Below, piece after piece: positions 38,301 through 49,955 of a stretch of DNA of 64,000 bases. Under the pieces are notes generated by a model, which was not told the origin of the DNA, made no database searches, and was given only the letters and a program-made list of their open reading frames with translations. The translations under genes were made by a program, and so were the position numbers. This stretch comes from Bradysia coprophila (lineage: Eukaryota; Arthropoda; Insecta; Diptera; Sciaridae). How positions within the stretch are numbered: position 1 is the first letter of the stretch; the number at the start of each line of letters is the position of its first letter. Location: positions 5,146,001 to 5,210,000 of the forward strand of contig NC_050736.1 of NCBI RefSeq assembly GCF_014529535.1, read 5' to 3'.

Positions 38301-41144
38301 GAACTTCTGTAATTTACTTTCGGTTTCGGTAGCTTTTATTAATGAAATGCAAAGTTGAGTGAAAAAACGTAATTGATTTCCTGACCCGTTCTATCGAATT
38401 ATCTACATTAAATACCAGCAGAGTTCAAATCAAGTTCAGACAGATTACATATATTTGAATAAAAATGTTGGCTTAGTCTACCCATAATTGAATCAGTAGG
38501 ACGTAGGGAAAAGATGTGCAGTTTTTGTTACGAGTAAGATTACTTTTTGAGCGGTTACATAAGACTATTTTGTGTTTTTTTTTCAAATGCACGCCTACAT
38601 CTAATCTTAATAGCGTAAGAAGCACATTCTGACCATTTTCTAAATGTCATATGACCTATGGCGCCAATCGTTGTAATGGCATTTGAGGAAGTAACGGTAT
38701 TGCGGTATCATACATTTCTGGACATTTTCTATTGTCTAAGAAATGTACAACTCTCAATGACATAAACCTCTGATGAAGATAAAATTCTCGAGGGGATAAA
38801 CTCTCGAGGATTCGTATAGTTCTGAAGACGAATCGACACAACGCTCAATCGTAGCCAAAATTTGTGCGAAAAATTGATATATTTTCGATGATAACTTTGT
38901 ATCTGCGTTCTTTCTGGAAAAAGTGGGACTATCGTTTTGTGTCAAGAAGTGTTGGCTTCCAGTAACAAAGATAAATGTTTTTAGTGATAGCCTTCGATGA
39001 GAAAACTCAGAATTTGTTCCAATTTTAGTGAACTATTGCGTTTTCTCGTAGTAACTTACACCACCACAGACACTTATTATTTTTACTCAAAGCCAACACA
39101 TTTTAACGCAGAGCGATGGTCCCATTTTTTCCGGAAATGACGCAGATACAAAGTTATCATCGAAAATATATCAGTTTTTCGCACAAATTGAGCGTTGTGT
39201 CGATTCGTCTTAAGTCAACTTCCAGAAGTAGTAACTCCAGAAGATTCGTACAGATAGATTCATAGATTTTGACGATTCGTAGATGTTAAGGTAGGTGGTA
39301 GGTCTTGAGAACTTGATAAAAGTTCAGACAGTTCAAATATCTCCATGTTGCGGCTACTTAACAAATTAACTAATCAAACTTTTGTTTGTTTCTTGAAAAC
39401 AGATTAATAGCATTGCAATGAAAAATCGACGACACAAAAAATGACATCTTTCTGAAGAAACAGCGAGTTCCTGAACAAAAGGTGAGTAGTCGCCGTTTCT
39501 TCAAGAACTCAGCTTTTCTTCAGGGAATTGCCGTTTTTTAACATGTTGTAGAAGGGAATATTCCTTGTACGAAATGTTAAAAGCGAGGAGAAATGACCTC
39601 TTCCTGAAGAAAAGGTGAGTTCTTGAAGAATCGGCGACTACTCAACTTTTCATCGGGAACTTCAGAAAGTCGTCGTTTCTCGTGTCGTTTTTTTTAGTGC
39701 AATATTAACAGCAAACACTTTGGTCAGCCTCTTATCATCTCAAAACAACGAAATTCCGTGAAATTGAAATCTACGTAAATCAATGAAAGATTTCATTTCC
39801 ATGTAACGTTGAAACGTACATTCTCTTCCCTACGGCAATCTTGATAGTGTAATAGCAAATATTGCGCATCAGAGTTCAATATTCAATTATCAGTTCGAAC
39901 GAAAAATGTAGCTCGTTTACCGGAAACCGAACTTAATATAACGCGAGCCCAGCCACTAGCAAGTAATAGAAAATTTAGATGGGTAGGTCATTTAATTCAA
40001 AGTTAAAATTCGTAAGATCAAATGAATTCCTTCCTAAAATATAAACCCATGAACCGTTGACCATGGGAAATATCAACGATCCAAACCTGATTGTAAGAAC
40101 TATGAGAAAAATGGAATAACCTGCGGAGAGGTTTCTGATTTTTTTTCCATGAATGGACGCTGTTTGAAATGTTCACGTATACTAGTTTTAAACATCAACA
40201 ATTGGAGGAACATTTTAGTAGTCTTGGGCATTTTCACTTACTGCCGGTTGCACGGCCGGTTGTTTAATTTTGATATGCATTGATTGACACTATTTTAATT
40301 TAGGCTATGCGTGTATTGTACATGATACAATAGCAGTGCAGCTATCACGTATAAATTATGTTTAATCTGCAAATTTATTTAAATTAAATAACAAGCGAAT
40401 AGAGAGTTGTACGAACCATTTGATTATAAAACCGATAACAATATTCGATATTATATGAGAATTAAATGCTATCGCGCTAAGACATTTAATAGCGGTAATT
40501 TCCAATTAACAAGTTCACGAACGCTTTTCAACAAACACCCTTCGTAAAAGTATCTATCTATTTACCATGTATAAGACAGTCGGGTCTACGTGACTTTGGT
40601 GGCACTATGAATGGTGGAAATCAATTGTACATTTCACAATCAAATGCTTTGAATAAGTGATCTACTTCGGCAAACGGACCCAAATGCTGGATTCATTTAA
40701 TTGTAAATGTTCATTGAGTAATTACGAATGATAATAAATTCTGAAGAGCAGCAATCAATTGCCTAATCTGTTACATCACCGACAAATTATATCGCAATTA
40801 ACCAAACACTTTCAATACGAAATGCGGAATATACACCTCGTGCTTTCAGAAATACTCTCGCAAAAAAAAAAGAAGTAGGGTACGGACCCCAGTATTCGGC
40901 ATAGTTTAGAATATCGGCCACAACAATGGGTTTCATTGGGTTTCATTGTTCTAAACAATAGATGGCCGATATTCTAAACTATGCCGAATACTGGGGTCCG
41001 TACCCTATGATATGAAAATATACACACACCGTTTTGTCTAACAAAATTATTTCGTTCGGATAGTAGATACTACTTACCCCAAGATGACATAACAGGTTTA
41101 TGACAAATAGTAAAAAGTAACACAATTAAATAATAAAAAATCAT
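29379..41144 (-). CDS. cue: Cueball-type LDLR-B/EGF membrane protein
   Basis: Four exons (41144-41078, 31346-30023, 29846-29534, 29468-29379) give 597 residues, all junctions in phase. Exon 1 encodes a signal peptide ([20 protein letters not shown]). Exon 2 carries LDLR class-B propeller repeats with YWTD-like motifs (DLYWTDS, KIYYTNS, RIYWVDN, NVYWTDH; about residues 30-290). A Thr/Pro linker follows, then three EGF-like modules from about 337 ([37 protein letters not shown]). Exon 3 has one membrane span (about 498-517) and exons 3-4 the conserved tail ([33 protein letters not shown]). Domain order and tail match Drosophila cueball, a type I surface protein linked to spermatogenesis and immunity. 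The 9.7-kb first intron is assigned because exon 1 supplies the signal peptide and joins as SSWEFAVT, the expected mature start. Confidence 0.93.
32489..32544. repeat. 28-bp direct duplication
   Basis: ATCTACGTTTTTATCCTGCG followed by TGTGTTCA occurs twice head to tail with one difference (CGTG versus CGCG). Confidence 0.85.
32999..33299. repeat. 152-bp tandem duplication
   Basis: The block starting AAAGATCGGGAAAAAAATTC and ending CACTGAAAAAGTAAT is present at 32999-33147 and again at 33151-33299, essentially identical. Because 152 is not a multiple of three, the duplication does not preserve a reading frame, which argues against the plus-strand ORF at 32905-33228 being real. Confidence 0.9.
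34535..34561. repeat. TA microsatellite
   Basis: About 13 AT/TA dinucleotides in a row, flanked on both sides by CGATAT/TCGATAT. Confidence 0.9.
35369..35613. mobile_element. Two adjacent imperfect inverted repeats
   Basis: TGCCCCATGCGAAAGTT at 35369 pairs with AACTTTCGTATGGGGCA at 35473-35489. Immediately after, GTTAGATGCTGCTAGGTACT at 35504 pairs with the complement in 35583-35613 (AGCAGCATCCGATGTAAC). Probably two old foldback elements side by side. Confidence 0.6.
38823..39212. mobile_element. MITE, 390 bp, about 100-bp terminal inverted repeats
   Basis: The left arm from TGAAGACGAATCGACACAAC to about 38932 matches the complement of 39118-39212, including GATATATTTTCGATGATAAC and CTTTGTATCTGCG, with small indels. 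The centre is not coding. Confidence 0.8.
39424..39688. mobile_element. MITE, 265 bp, about 95-bp inverted arms
   Basis: The left arm (AATCGACGACACAAAAAATG through GTGAGTAGTCGCCGTTTCTT to CTTTTCTTCAGGGA) is mirrored in the right arm ending near GTCGTCGTTTCTCGTGTCG. Mismatches indicate moderate age. Confidence 0.75.
40877..41006. repeat. Perfect 44-bp inverted repeat next to the cue exon 1 donor
   Basis: Arms 40877-40920 and 40963-41006 are exact complements (AGGGTACGGACCCCAGTATT... outward), with a 42-bp loop that itself contains ACAATGGGTTTCATTGGGTT. It lies about 70 bp inside the first intron, so the cue pre-mRNA would carry this hairpin right after the first exon. The perfect arms suggest a young insertion. 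Confidence 0.92.
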
Positions 41145-44100
41145 TTTAAAGACAATAATTCGCTTTCACGCATTTAACACTAATATTTTGACGTTGAAGA
41201 ATATGGTTCGACCAATAAACTTATTCCCAAATGAAGTAATGTTGTATTGATAGAGTTGTGATAGATATGGGAAATAAATAACAGAACAACGAACAACGAT
41301 GTTCCTATCACGACGCACCGAAGAGAACTGATGGCTGATTGAATGAACTGCCAGTTCAGTTCATGCAAAACCGCTGAAAAGAGAGTGAAGAGAGAAAATG
41401 GATGTGAACCTCTCCGAATTTGCGTCAATGAAAAACGGCGCATTCGATTCATTGGTTAAACGTACACCACGTACACACACATTTTTCGGCAAAATTTTAT
41501 GATTACAATGTTTTTGGCTTAACTTTCAACAGGCTTCAAGCTCAAATAAAATGGACCATTCTGTTTTGCCTTAAAAATTGGAATGAATGAAAATTAGCAG
41601 AGATATTTAACTAGAGGAGAAACGATAGGACTTCTCTATTTACAGTTGTACCACTAATACTTGAAGTGTGTTGTCGGGATTCATATTTTTAATGCAATTA
41701 ATTTTGTGATTAATGAAGTTCCCTTTATGTAAATTTTTAAAATTTCTTTTCAAATTACACACGAAAAACCCAATCCTTCTACGGAACTACATTACATAAA
41801 AAACCCTCGAAATTTCGAATTTGCTTTATGGCGGTCATAAATAGCTACTCAAAATGTTAGTCCTTTTACAGGTTAAATGTTGTAGGTTATAAATTATACT
41901 TTTACAAAATACTTAACATCAAGGGGTTTGGAGATGTAATTCGAGCCAAAATTTGTAGCTACAAAACACAGAGACATTCACTTAACACCTAATTTGTCGA
42001 ACCATTTCTACGCAACAAAACACAGCCCTAGCGTAGTTGAAAATCATAATAATGTCAATAGGAATCAACTTTGTCCTTTTTATGGTCGTGGTCTTCTTTA
42101 TAGCAAAATAGTGGATTACGTATCTGTGGGAGAAATAATGGAAAAAAAAATTGATACGAGAGTGGGGTGGTCTGTCACTTTAAGTTAAAAGGTAAACGAT
42201 CGAAGAGTGATTGTGTTACCGAGCCCTTCGCTAACGGACCCAATCACGCGAGTAAATCTATTTTTCATCGTAATCCCATAGATACGTACGCAAAACAAAT
42301 TTTGACTGCATGAACTAATGCCCTATTAATCTCGCTGAAACACTCTAGTGTACATTCAAAAATATTTGAAGACAATTTTAGAAATTTCTAGGAACTGAAA
42401 AAAAAATTGTTGAAAGACCCATAGAATTTAGTGACATATTTTTGGCTGAGACACTTATCATCCCGAAGCCACGATGGCTCATTTTTGTAAATGTTGTAAA
42501 TGTGGTATGGTAAAAAATAGAGTTAAAGACTCGGCCAAAAATTAATCGATTAGGAAACGCTTTGTAGAAACAAGTACTGCGTTGAGTAGGAGTAAATGCA
42601 TGTTAAATCGAATGAAGTAAAAGATTTTCAGTGAAGCTCTGAGCCACAGAAAATGTCGAAGCGGTAGGTATTCTGTACACTGTGTGATTTTTCTAGCACC
42701 ACTTATTTGTTTTGGTGTCATTTCAATGGCAGTAGTCGAACTTAACTCTCTCGACTTGACGATAAATTTCTTCTTTCGAAAAAAAAATCCTTCAGCTGAT
42801 CCTCGATGAAAATATAAATTTTCAACTGTTCAACACTCGACCATGTCATCGAAACGTGAATTTCTATAGGAATCTGAGTCACGTTCTTTTTATCATTATG
42901 AGACGACCCGCTATCGTTAGCTTTACGTGCACTAAACGGTATAAAATATCTTAAACAGCAGAATTAGCAGATTTAGTGATTATATTGTGATACGCGCTTT
43001 CCGTTTGTGCATGGAGAATTGTGAAAATTGAAACAATCCACTGTCATCAATAAAAACATTAATATTTTATTTTCTCTTTTCATTTTTTGTTTGTTTTTGT
43101 TTTTATACTCGTACTTTTTTTTAAATCAATTTGATCAGATATTTTTATTGTAAAAACTTTGAATCTCATTTAAATATAAATATAATTTAACTATATGCTT
43201 TATGTGTGGTCTTCACTGTATTTACATTGAAACTATTTAAATTAACCATTTTGTTTTTAAGATGTAATAGGATGCAAAAAAAATAATTGCGTTCCAAGAG
43301 AACGCTTAAATAAATTAACCAAAAATAATTTATAACCGGGGGTTCGTTCTTCATTATATAATGTTCAACAATCAAGTGAAAATTCAATAAAACCCAAAAT
43401 TTAATTTTACATTTTACAAAAAATTTTATCTTTTGTGTCGGTTCGGGATCAAAAATAGCAGAAAATGAAGATTCCGAAAATAAGGAAATTGTTTAGTGAT
43501 TATCGATTTCTCGCATGAAACGATGTAACTATCCTTGTCAACTGCTCTCAAATGAACTGATTTACTGAGTATTCAAACTGGAAAAACGCACCATGGTAGA
43601 AGTGATTGCTTTCGTCCTCCATGAAATATTTGTTTCCAACACATAACCTGAGTTCAAATTTTTAGTATGATTTTTGATACGGACTGTACCCAGTGCTAAA
43701 TCAATAAAAAATCACTGTCTAGATGACTTAGGTATCGCTCAATTAAGTAGTTGTGGCTTCTATTTCTAGTCATCTTACATTTTTACTTGTTATACAAGAA
43801 AGATTCGACTTTTTTTGTTACAATGTCTAACAGCTGAATTCAACAACTCCATTAAACTAACACTCATTTAATAACCGACAATCAATACACTAAAGACTGA
43901 ATTCGCAACACCGATGTGTGTACGTCTTCAAGGTGCAGTGTGCACTGTTAACACAACTAGATGAATACACGTAGAAAATAAACCATGTAAGGCTTGTGTT
44001 CGGACAACGTACTGTAAATATAGTATTGAAACTGGACGATGTATTAAACAATTTTTAACACTGTAAAAAACTGTTCAACAAATTTTTATACAAACCAGTA

Positions 44101-45181
44101 CTCTATTTGGCAGCTGTGATTAGAAGCACTTTTGCTTGAAGTGCGTTGGTTTGGATATTTTTTGTAAAAAGCAGAGCCTATTTTGGAGAAAATATTTTTC
44201 TTGATGTTTTTCGATTTTGTTTCCTGGAAATTCGAGAAAAATTTTAATAAAACTCGAAAAAGTCAAAAAGACTTGCAAAAAATATTTTTTCGAGAATTCA
44301 ACAGAACCAAGCAGGACATTACTTGAATGGACTGTAAGACAACATTTGTTTCAATCGAGGTGATCAAGTGTGTTGATGTACACTACGAATTTCGCACATT
44401 CGTCAAACATTATTGAAATTATTGAAACGTTGTATTATGGCAATTGTCAAAGAGACAATCGTCGAATATTACGAGACGCATGTAGTTTTTAGTGATTTTT
44501 TGGATTAGCTTCTAATACTCGTATACAGGCTCAGAAGATATGCTGAAAATAAATTTTCTTACGAGAGTAAAGCATTCACGTTACAATGACTCCATGGCAT
44601 AAAATTTGTGACAGTTCAAGCGTAAATTAGTTTTTGAGCTCGTGGTAAAATAAAAAAGTTTTTTTTTATTACAAATGTGAATTTCGTTATCTATCATAAC
44701 GAGTAAGTAAAGTACAAATCAAAATACAAAAATAATATTAGGCGCAGACGAGTTTGTTAAACGTAATGCTAAAAGCGACTGGCTACGTGAGAGAAAACCA
44801 GCGCGAAATTTAAAATTTAAAGGAACAAAATAACGATAGACCGGGCTATCGAACCGAGAGGAATTCTGACTCCATTTTGTACGCAGAAATGTTTTAAAAT
44901 TAAAAAAAAAACACCGAACAACCAATCGAATGGGACGCGAGAATTTAAACTGATCCGGCTATCGTACAGTTATTATGTGTGCGCTACACTCTGAATCACA
45001 AGAGGAATTTTTTTTAAATGTTAAATGTTCGAAATGCAGCTAAAATCAAAATCAACAAAATGGTTACAGCCAGGTGTCACTGTTTCCAGTTCGTTGACTC
45101 ATATCCAATTTTCTGATGATTTTCTTTTGTCCTTAATTAATATACATTTACTTTACTATTGATCCCATTCCATAGTTTGTG
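41145..45181. other. Intergenic, 4 kb between cue and NAA60
   Basis: The upstream side should hold the cue promoter. No coding sequence is recognised. The TCAATAAAAA near 43050 is only a generic AT-rich match. Confidence 0.5.
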
Positions 45182-46972
45182 TCAGGTCGCAAAATTGAAG
45201 CGAGAGAATGTTCGATGTCTTAGCCATCGAAATACGCCAATAATTCGGTTACCAATCCATGTACACACACCACCGGTTCTTCGCAGTAATGAACACCAAT
45301 TTTTTAAATGATCTGTGCTGTGTGGTTAAGGAAAATTAATTTTTTATGCGAATAAAAAACGATGAAAGCTGAAACGTAATTTTGTTCACCAAAAATTGTT
45401 TTTTTGTCAAATTGATGACAACAAATTGAAAAGGATATAATAAACTATAAGGTGCGTGTCCGCCGTTGATATATAAAACATAAGTAAATCCGTCCTTACA
45501 ATTTCCCCTGATGCAATAATAATAAGGCAGAAAGGAATGCATCCGAAAGCTGTTGAAAATGATAAGGACATTCATGTATAAATGACACATAGATACAACA
45601 CAAAATGACCTACCGTCTTTTTTCATAAAATAAAATCGCCGGTTGATTTGTCGTCAGAACATGGAGAAAAATCGCTTTCACCTTCGACCGTTCGGCTGTG
45701 GTCAGATGGGATAACAGCGAATCCAACAGCAGCGATCCGATGCCGTTTCGACGAAATTTTTTATGAACACCCAGCGATAGAATGTAGCCTACATCAACAT
45801 CCCTGCCCATAGATTCAGGTAAGATATCTTTGTCCTGTTGAGAAAAATTATAAATTTCACGACCGAAATTGAAACAAGTTTGGCGGACTTACTTCTTTGT
45901 TTAGCCTAAGGTACGGTTTTATTTCGGCGACTATTAGGCCAATTATCGTAAAATCATAGATAGCAGCTAAAGCGAAAAATCTTGTGCTAGATGTGATATC
46001 AATGTACCTGAAGTAAAAAAACAAATCGTCGGAAATTGATGTAAAACAGTAGAGGTAACGAAAAACTGAAATTATTACCATGAAAGCGGGTAGTCCAGTG
46101 GAAACCAGTCTTGGCATAATGTTCGGACCTATACAATGTAAACGCAACATTAAAATCTTAAAAACTCGAAAATTTTCTAATTTTAAGGATCGTTAATTTT
46201 ACGAATCGAATCAGAGTGGTTCGTTCATTATAAAGATCGCTAAGCAAACGAAACGCTTCGTTTATAGAATGAAAGAACGCAAATCTAAAACATGGAAATT
46301 ACTTCTTCCAAATCATCTGGACATAAGAATCGTAACTGGACATCATTGGTTGAACACAGTGGAACCGAATACTGATTGTAAGACGTTGATGGTTCATCAT
46401 ATCTGTGGTGGTTGTCTGGTTGGTACCTAAATGACAAATCAAAATTTATTTTGTTATTCTTATCTTTCCAATACGCACACGTATAGATATAAAAGTTAGA
46501 CAAACTTTAAGTAGACTTCGACTTATCAACCGAACATCTGAAGTTTTAAATTAAGCGCTACAATAAAATGTTCCAATCAACATTTTATACTTTATATTGA
46601 GTTTAATAGAGGCTCTTTTCTCAATTATGTTCAATTAATTTAATCAAAAGAATTCACGATTGTTTAGTGTGCGAAACAGTAGCAGCTGATTCGTGTATTT
46701 TGTGGCTTCGATCAACGTTCACGATTGATATTACAAGAAAAGAAAAAAACTTTTTTTTTTGTTAAATTGCATACGATTATTAATTGAAACGAATTCAATG
46801 TACGAATTATGCGACTTTCGGAAATGTTACCTAACCGCACATCAGGAGAAAATGTCTCACTATCCAAGAAAACAGAATTGTTTCGAAAAATTCTGATGTG
46901 CTGGTGTTGTGATACTAAAAATAATTTTTAATAAAATCAAAATTTTGCTTACCAAGTAAACTGCTGCGCCAT
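45182..46972 (-). CDS. Naa60: N-alpha-acetyltransferase 60 (NatF)
   Basis: Seven exons (46972-46953, 46426-46303, 46128-46079, 46007-45893, 45834-45614, 45549-45439, 45314-45182) encode 257 residues. The start is MAQQFTWYQPDNHHRYDEP. The GNAT fold shows VQLRFLCPDDLEEV, LCQDWFPLDYPLSW, FFALAAIYDFTIIGLIVAEI, then YILSLGVHKKF with the acetyl-CoA loop RRNGIG (131-136), AIFLHVLTTNQPAILFYEK and FLPYYYCIRGNCKDGFTYVL. Family members acetylate N termini of transmembrane proteins facing the cytosol at the Golgi; the basic, aromatic C-terminal helices (GVFRWLRHRTFSR) fit membrane binding. The last intron (45438-45315) is not GT-AG but a U12-type AT-AC intron; splicing it restores the family's LLDHLK tail. 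If retained, translation would end at 45336 with an unrelated tail. Every phase closes. Confidence 0.95.
45315..45438 (-). other. U12-type AT-AC intron in Naa60
   Basis: The 124-bp intron begins ATATCCTTTT, the minor-spliceosome 5' consensus, and ends AC. TTCCTTAAC at 45333-45325, the exact U12 branch-site consensus, lies about 11 bases before the 3' splice site. Joining TT to A gives Leu and continues DHLKNW, as family alignment requires. Confidence 0.93.
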
Positions 46973-48502
46973 TTGAATAAAGCGTTTTTGTGGCTAAAAT
47001 TCATCCAAATCGCATTGCTATAAAGTCCGTTTATAAATGAGCATAACTGCGTTTACCGATAGTTACTTTTCAATATTAAAAGCACCCGCAGCAACTTGTG
47101 AACAATGAAAAAATAAAAAATATTTTCTTAATTTAACAAACAGAGATCAAAACACTGAATAAAAAATGCATTTTTTTGACAATACTCTCTCCGTAAATTT
47201 TTGACATACAGCATGTGTGCGTTCAACATAAAAATAAACGCTCGCTCTCTTCATCAATGTAAGGATTGTAGCGCGAAAAATTAAACTAAAGCACGAATCG
47301 CACAGTTTCCGTTTACGGAAAAGTTCTCCGTTTAGCCTCCGTTTACGATGAAAAATTTGGCAATTTTGTCACCATTTAGTACATAGTTCTCTCTTAAAAA
47401 TTACTGGCTTTCGTTTAATTGTCACGTAAACGGATGAACCGATTCCTAAACGGAGCGTAGTGCAGAGGTGAGCCGGTTATCCGAAAAGCCGGAATATTCC
47501 GTTCGGTTTAGACCAAATGGAATATTACGGTTCGGTTCAAACCGAACCGAAAATTCCGGTTTTCCCGTAAAACAATAGGAATGAAGCCAGACTCGTCAAA
47601 ATTGATTGATTTGATTATAACCTCACTAATAATCAAATAGTCTGTAGATCTTAACACTCTCAGAGACTTTTTTAATCGGCTTGAACAAGTACGCACATGC
47701 TATACAGCGAAAGAGAACTGGTTTGTTCCTTTGCTATTTCGTTAACAAGCTTAACAAGGAAACTTTGGTCTCATTTTTCGTATACAATTCCACGGTGGGT
47801 TTGAAAACGTTTTGAATAGGCCGTGGCACCACGTCGGATTTTTACCTATTCTCATTGAAAGGTGAGTTTGTTTATATAAAATCGCTACTTCCTCCGCTCC
47901 ATACAAATTTTGACCATATAGATTATAGAGTATACTTTCATTGATCTTTAAACTTATTCTGTCTCCTTTCATGTGATTCATATTTCGCTTGAAATATGGG
48001 TATCACTTCAAGCCCAACTAAGTGTTGCTCGTATCAATATGGCATTCGTTTTTCAATTGGCTTGACTGTAAAGTGTAAAAATAAGATGGGTTTTATAACC
48101 GAATCCCAGTGATGTATTAGAACCTTCTCTTTGTTGTAATTAGATATGGTCCTAACTTCAGCATTTTCATTACTCTATAAATACAACTTTCTTCACAATC
48201 AACTTTTTGGGACGGCCAAAATTTTCTATTGAACTCAAATTATAGAGGGACGTCTACAACGTTTCAATTTTCAAAGTAAAATGGGATAACCATAAGATGT
48301 TAACAGCAATTGGTAGCCTAGCACCCATCCCACAGTCAAAGACAGCGGAGAATGTGTCAAAATATTGATTCCATAGACCTTTATTCAATAGCAATATTCA
48401 GTTACGCAATGGGATCAGTCAAGTCAACCTGCAACGCCATATCCGAAATGATGATACAGTTCGTCGAAAATTAACAAAAAAAACTTTAAACCACTAATCA
48501 AA
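46973..48502. other. Intergenic spacer with GGTTCGGTT palindrome
   Basis: No gene recognised. The stretch 47300-47460 repeats CCGTTTA/TAAACGG words, including TTTCCG-TTTA-CGGAAA. At 47528-47549 CGGTTCGGTT and AACCGAACCG form a tight hairpin with a 2-base loop. Probably a small foldback repeat. Confidence 0.5.
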
Positions 48503-48974
48503 TTACTCAAAAACCGAGGAAAACTTGTTTTTTTTCGGAATTTGCGTTGATGGTTGACTTTGTGGCTTCCTTCCGCATACACAATTGTTACAAATTTGAT
48601 GATCGCCCTCACCAGCATAGGAATTAGCATAGAAAGGTTGTTTACATAGGTTACAGATTTTTTGCTGCATACCAACTTCCCAGTTATCCATCACCAAATC
48701 AGCAACTTTTCCAGCGACAAATCTACCAGCAGTTGCTCCGATTCTGACGCAGCATTCACCCCCACAATATGTACCTGAAATGTTCGATGTATATTTTGTT
48801 AAGGCGAGGAAATGTTTACTGGTTGGTAAAGATACCAATTAAATCACCAACAATAGCTCCACATACTTGGTAAACTGCTCTTATGGTATTCCTCCAAGTA
48901 CTTTTTTCTAGGTCTTTTCCAACTTCTGCAACTATTTCGAAAGTATAACCTACGTAATCAGATTTGTTGATCAT
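48503..48974 (-). CDS. Small Gly/Cys-rich protein with CxxC pairs, unknown
   Basis: Two exons (48974-48836, 48774-48503) around a 61-bp GT-AG intron encode 136 residues. I do not recognise the family. The N-terminal half (about 1-45) is mixed charged (SDYVGYTFEIVAEVGKDLEK). A middle glycine- and alanine-rich segment follows (QVCGAIVGDLIGTYCGGECC, then RIGATAGRFVAGKVADLV), which could be a membrane-associated helical hairpin. Next come CNLC and, 20-odd residues later, CNNC, a likely zinc-binding pair, and a basic C-terminus (IPKKNKFSS). The start is uncertain: just upstream (about 49060) an overlapping frame begins with a hydrophobic MSTILRLLKILVTLLL stretch and reaches LCDIC, but it is out of frame with this ORF. 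A further upstream exon is therefore possible. Confidence 0.55.
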
Positions 48975-49955
48975 TGCAAATGTCACACAACTGAAGTAAT
49001 ACGCGTTTAATTAGCAGTAAAGTAACTAAAATTTTTAATAATCTCAAAATTGTCGACATAATTTTTTATCTCTCGTAAATTTCCGTCAGTAGACCCAGTA
49101 GAACCCATCGATATAATAGGGTAGATAAGTAATAGTCTAAGCAAAATAAGTTAGTACCCAGAAGAAATTGCAACAATATATAGTAATGATTTAAAACGTG
49201 CAAGGAATCGAACGATGCAACTATTTCGATTTTCCCTTAGCTAAAAAACAAGAGAAACGTAATTGAAAATTCCGTACAAAAATTCACATTTTTAAATCGA
49301 ACGCCACTGCAATGACGTATGTATTGGCATATTTTGACATGAGAGATGCCGCTTGCTATTTTGACAGATGACGGCCGTGTATTCATCTAAATAATTGTGT
49401 CATGAATTCTTACAAATTTGTTATTTTGAAGATTGGAAATAGGTGCTAAACTTAATAAATTATAAAGTCGTCTACTGTCGAAAACAGATGCTACTCTTTC
49501 TGTCGTACTTGGTGGCGAAGAAACAGATGTGAAATGTGAGTGGGAATCTACTATTCTTCTATTCTTTCGCGTAAAATATTTGCATTTTAAGACCGAACAA
49601 TTTCAGTGTACAGTTAAAGAATATGATGTTCGAGGCTGCTGCGTGTACGCTTCGGAGATTGAAAATGAAAACGAGTCGCCTGGGGGTAAGTAACTTTCAT
49701 TCCGAATAAAGTAATGCCTGCATGAAAGTCAAAACAATATTGTCGTAAAAGCATAGCTCCTTGCTCCTATCTCAACACAACTATCACATTTGAGCCAAAC
49801 TGCTGACAAAATTGCAAGGAGCGTTCAGGCCGATTTAATTAATTAAAAAAAACAAACCGAAGTCATTCTGCGGAAACCGGTTTTTATTGCAAGTTTAGAA
49901 TTACGATTTTTATCAGGTTTTTCACCTCAAATAGAATGCAAAGACAAAAGTACGA
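48975..49955. other. Spacer with a tentative plus-strand coding fragment
   Basis: Apart from the tentative exons described next and the copy of the repeat flank at 49117-49160 (shared with 55605-56690), no gene is recognised here. Confidence 0.5.
49402..49685 (+). CDS. Tentative partial gene, unknown function
   Basis: An open segment from 49466 to 49535 (LLSKTDATLSVVLGGEETDV) ends at a good donor (GTGAGT). The acceptor CAG at 49611-49613 joins in phase to 49614-49685 (KEYDVRGCCVYASEIENENE), which ends in another strong donor (GGTAAGTAA). An upstream ATG at 49402 (MNSYKFVILKIGN) is in the matching frame only if a 25-base piece (GTGCTAA...AAAG) were removed, too short for a usual intron. Downstream exons are not found. 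It could be a decayed gene or a passenger of the neighbouring element. Confidence 0.3.

Larger units (their letters stand above)
31347..41077. other. First intron of the cueball gene
   Basis: 9.7 kb without recognisable exons. It includes a 28-bp duplication at 32489-32544, a 152-bp tandem duplication, a TA microsatellite and inverted-repeat elements at 35369-35613, 38823-39212, 39424-39688 and 40877-41006. Intronic enhancers are plausible in an intron of this size, but none is identified. Confidence 0.7.

Noticed and set aside
45336-45549. Naa60 ending at 45336 with tail ...IRIKN
   Set aside because: This reads through the U12 intron; the spliced version restores the conserved family tail.
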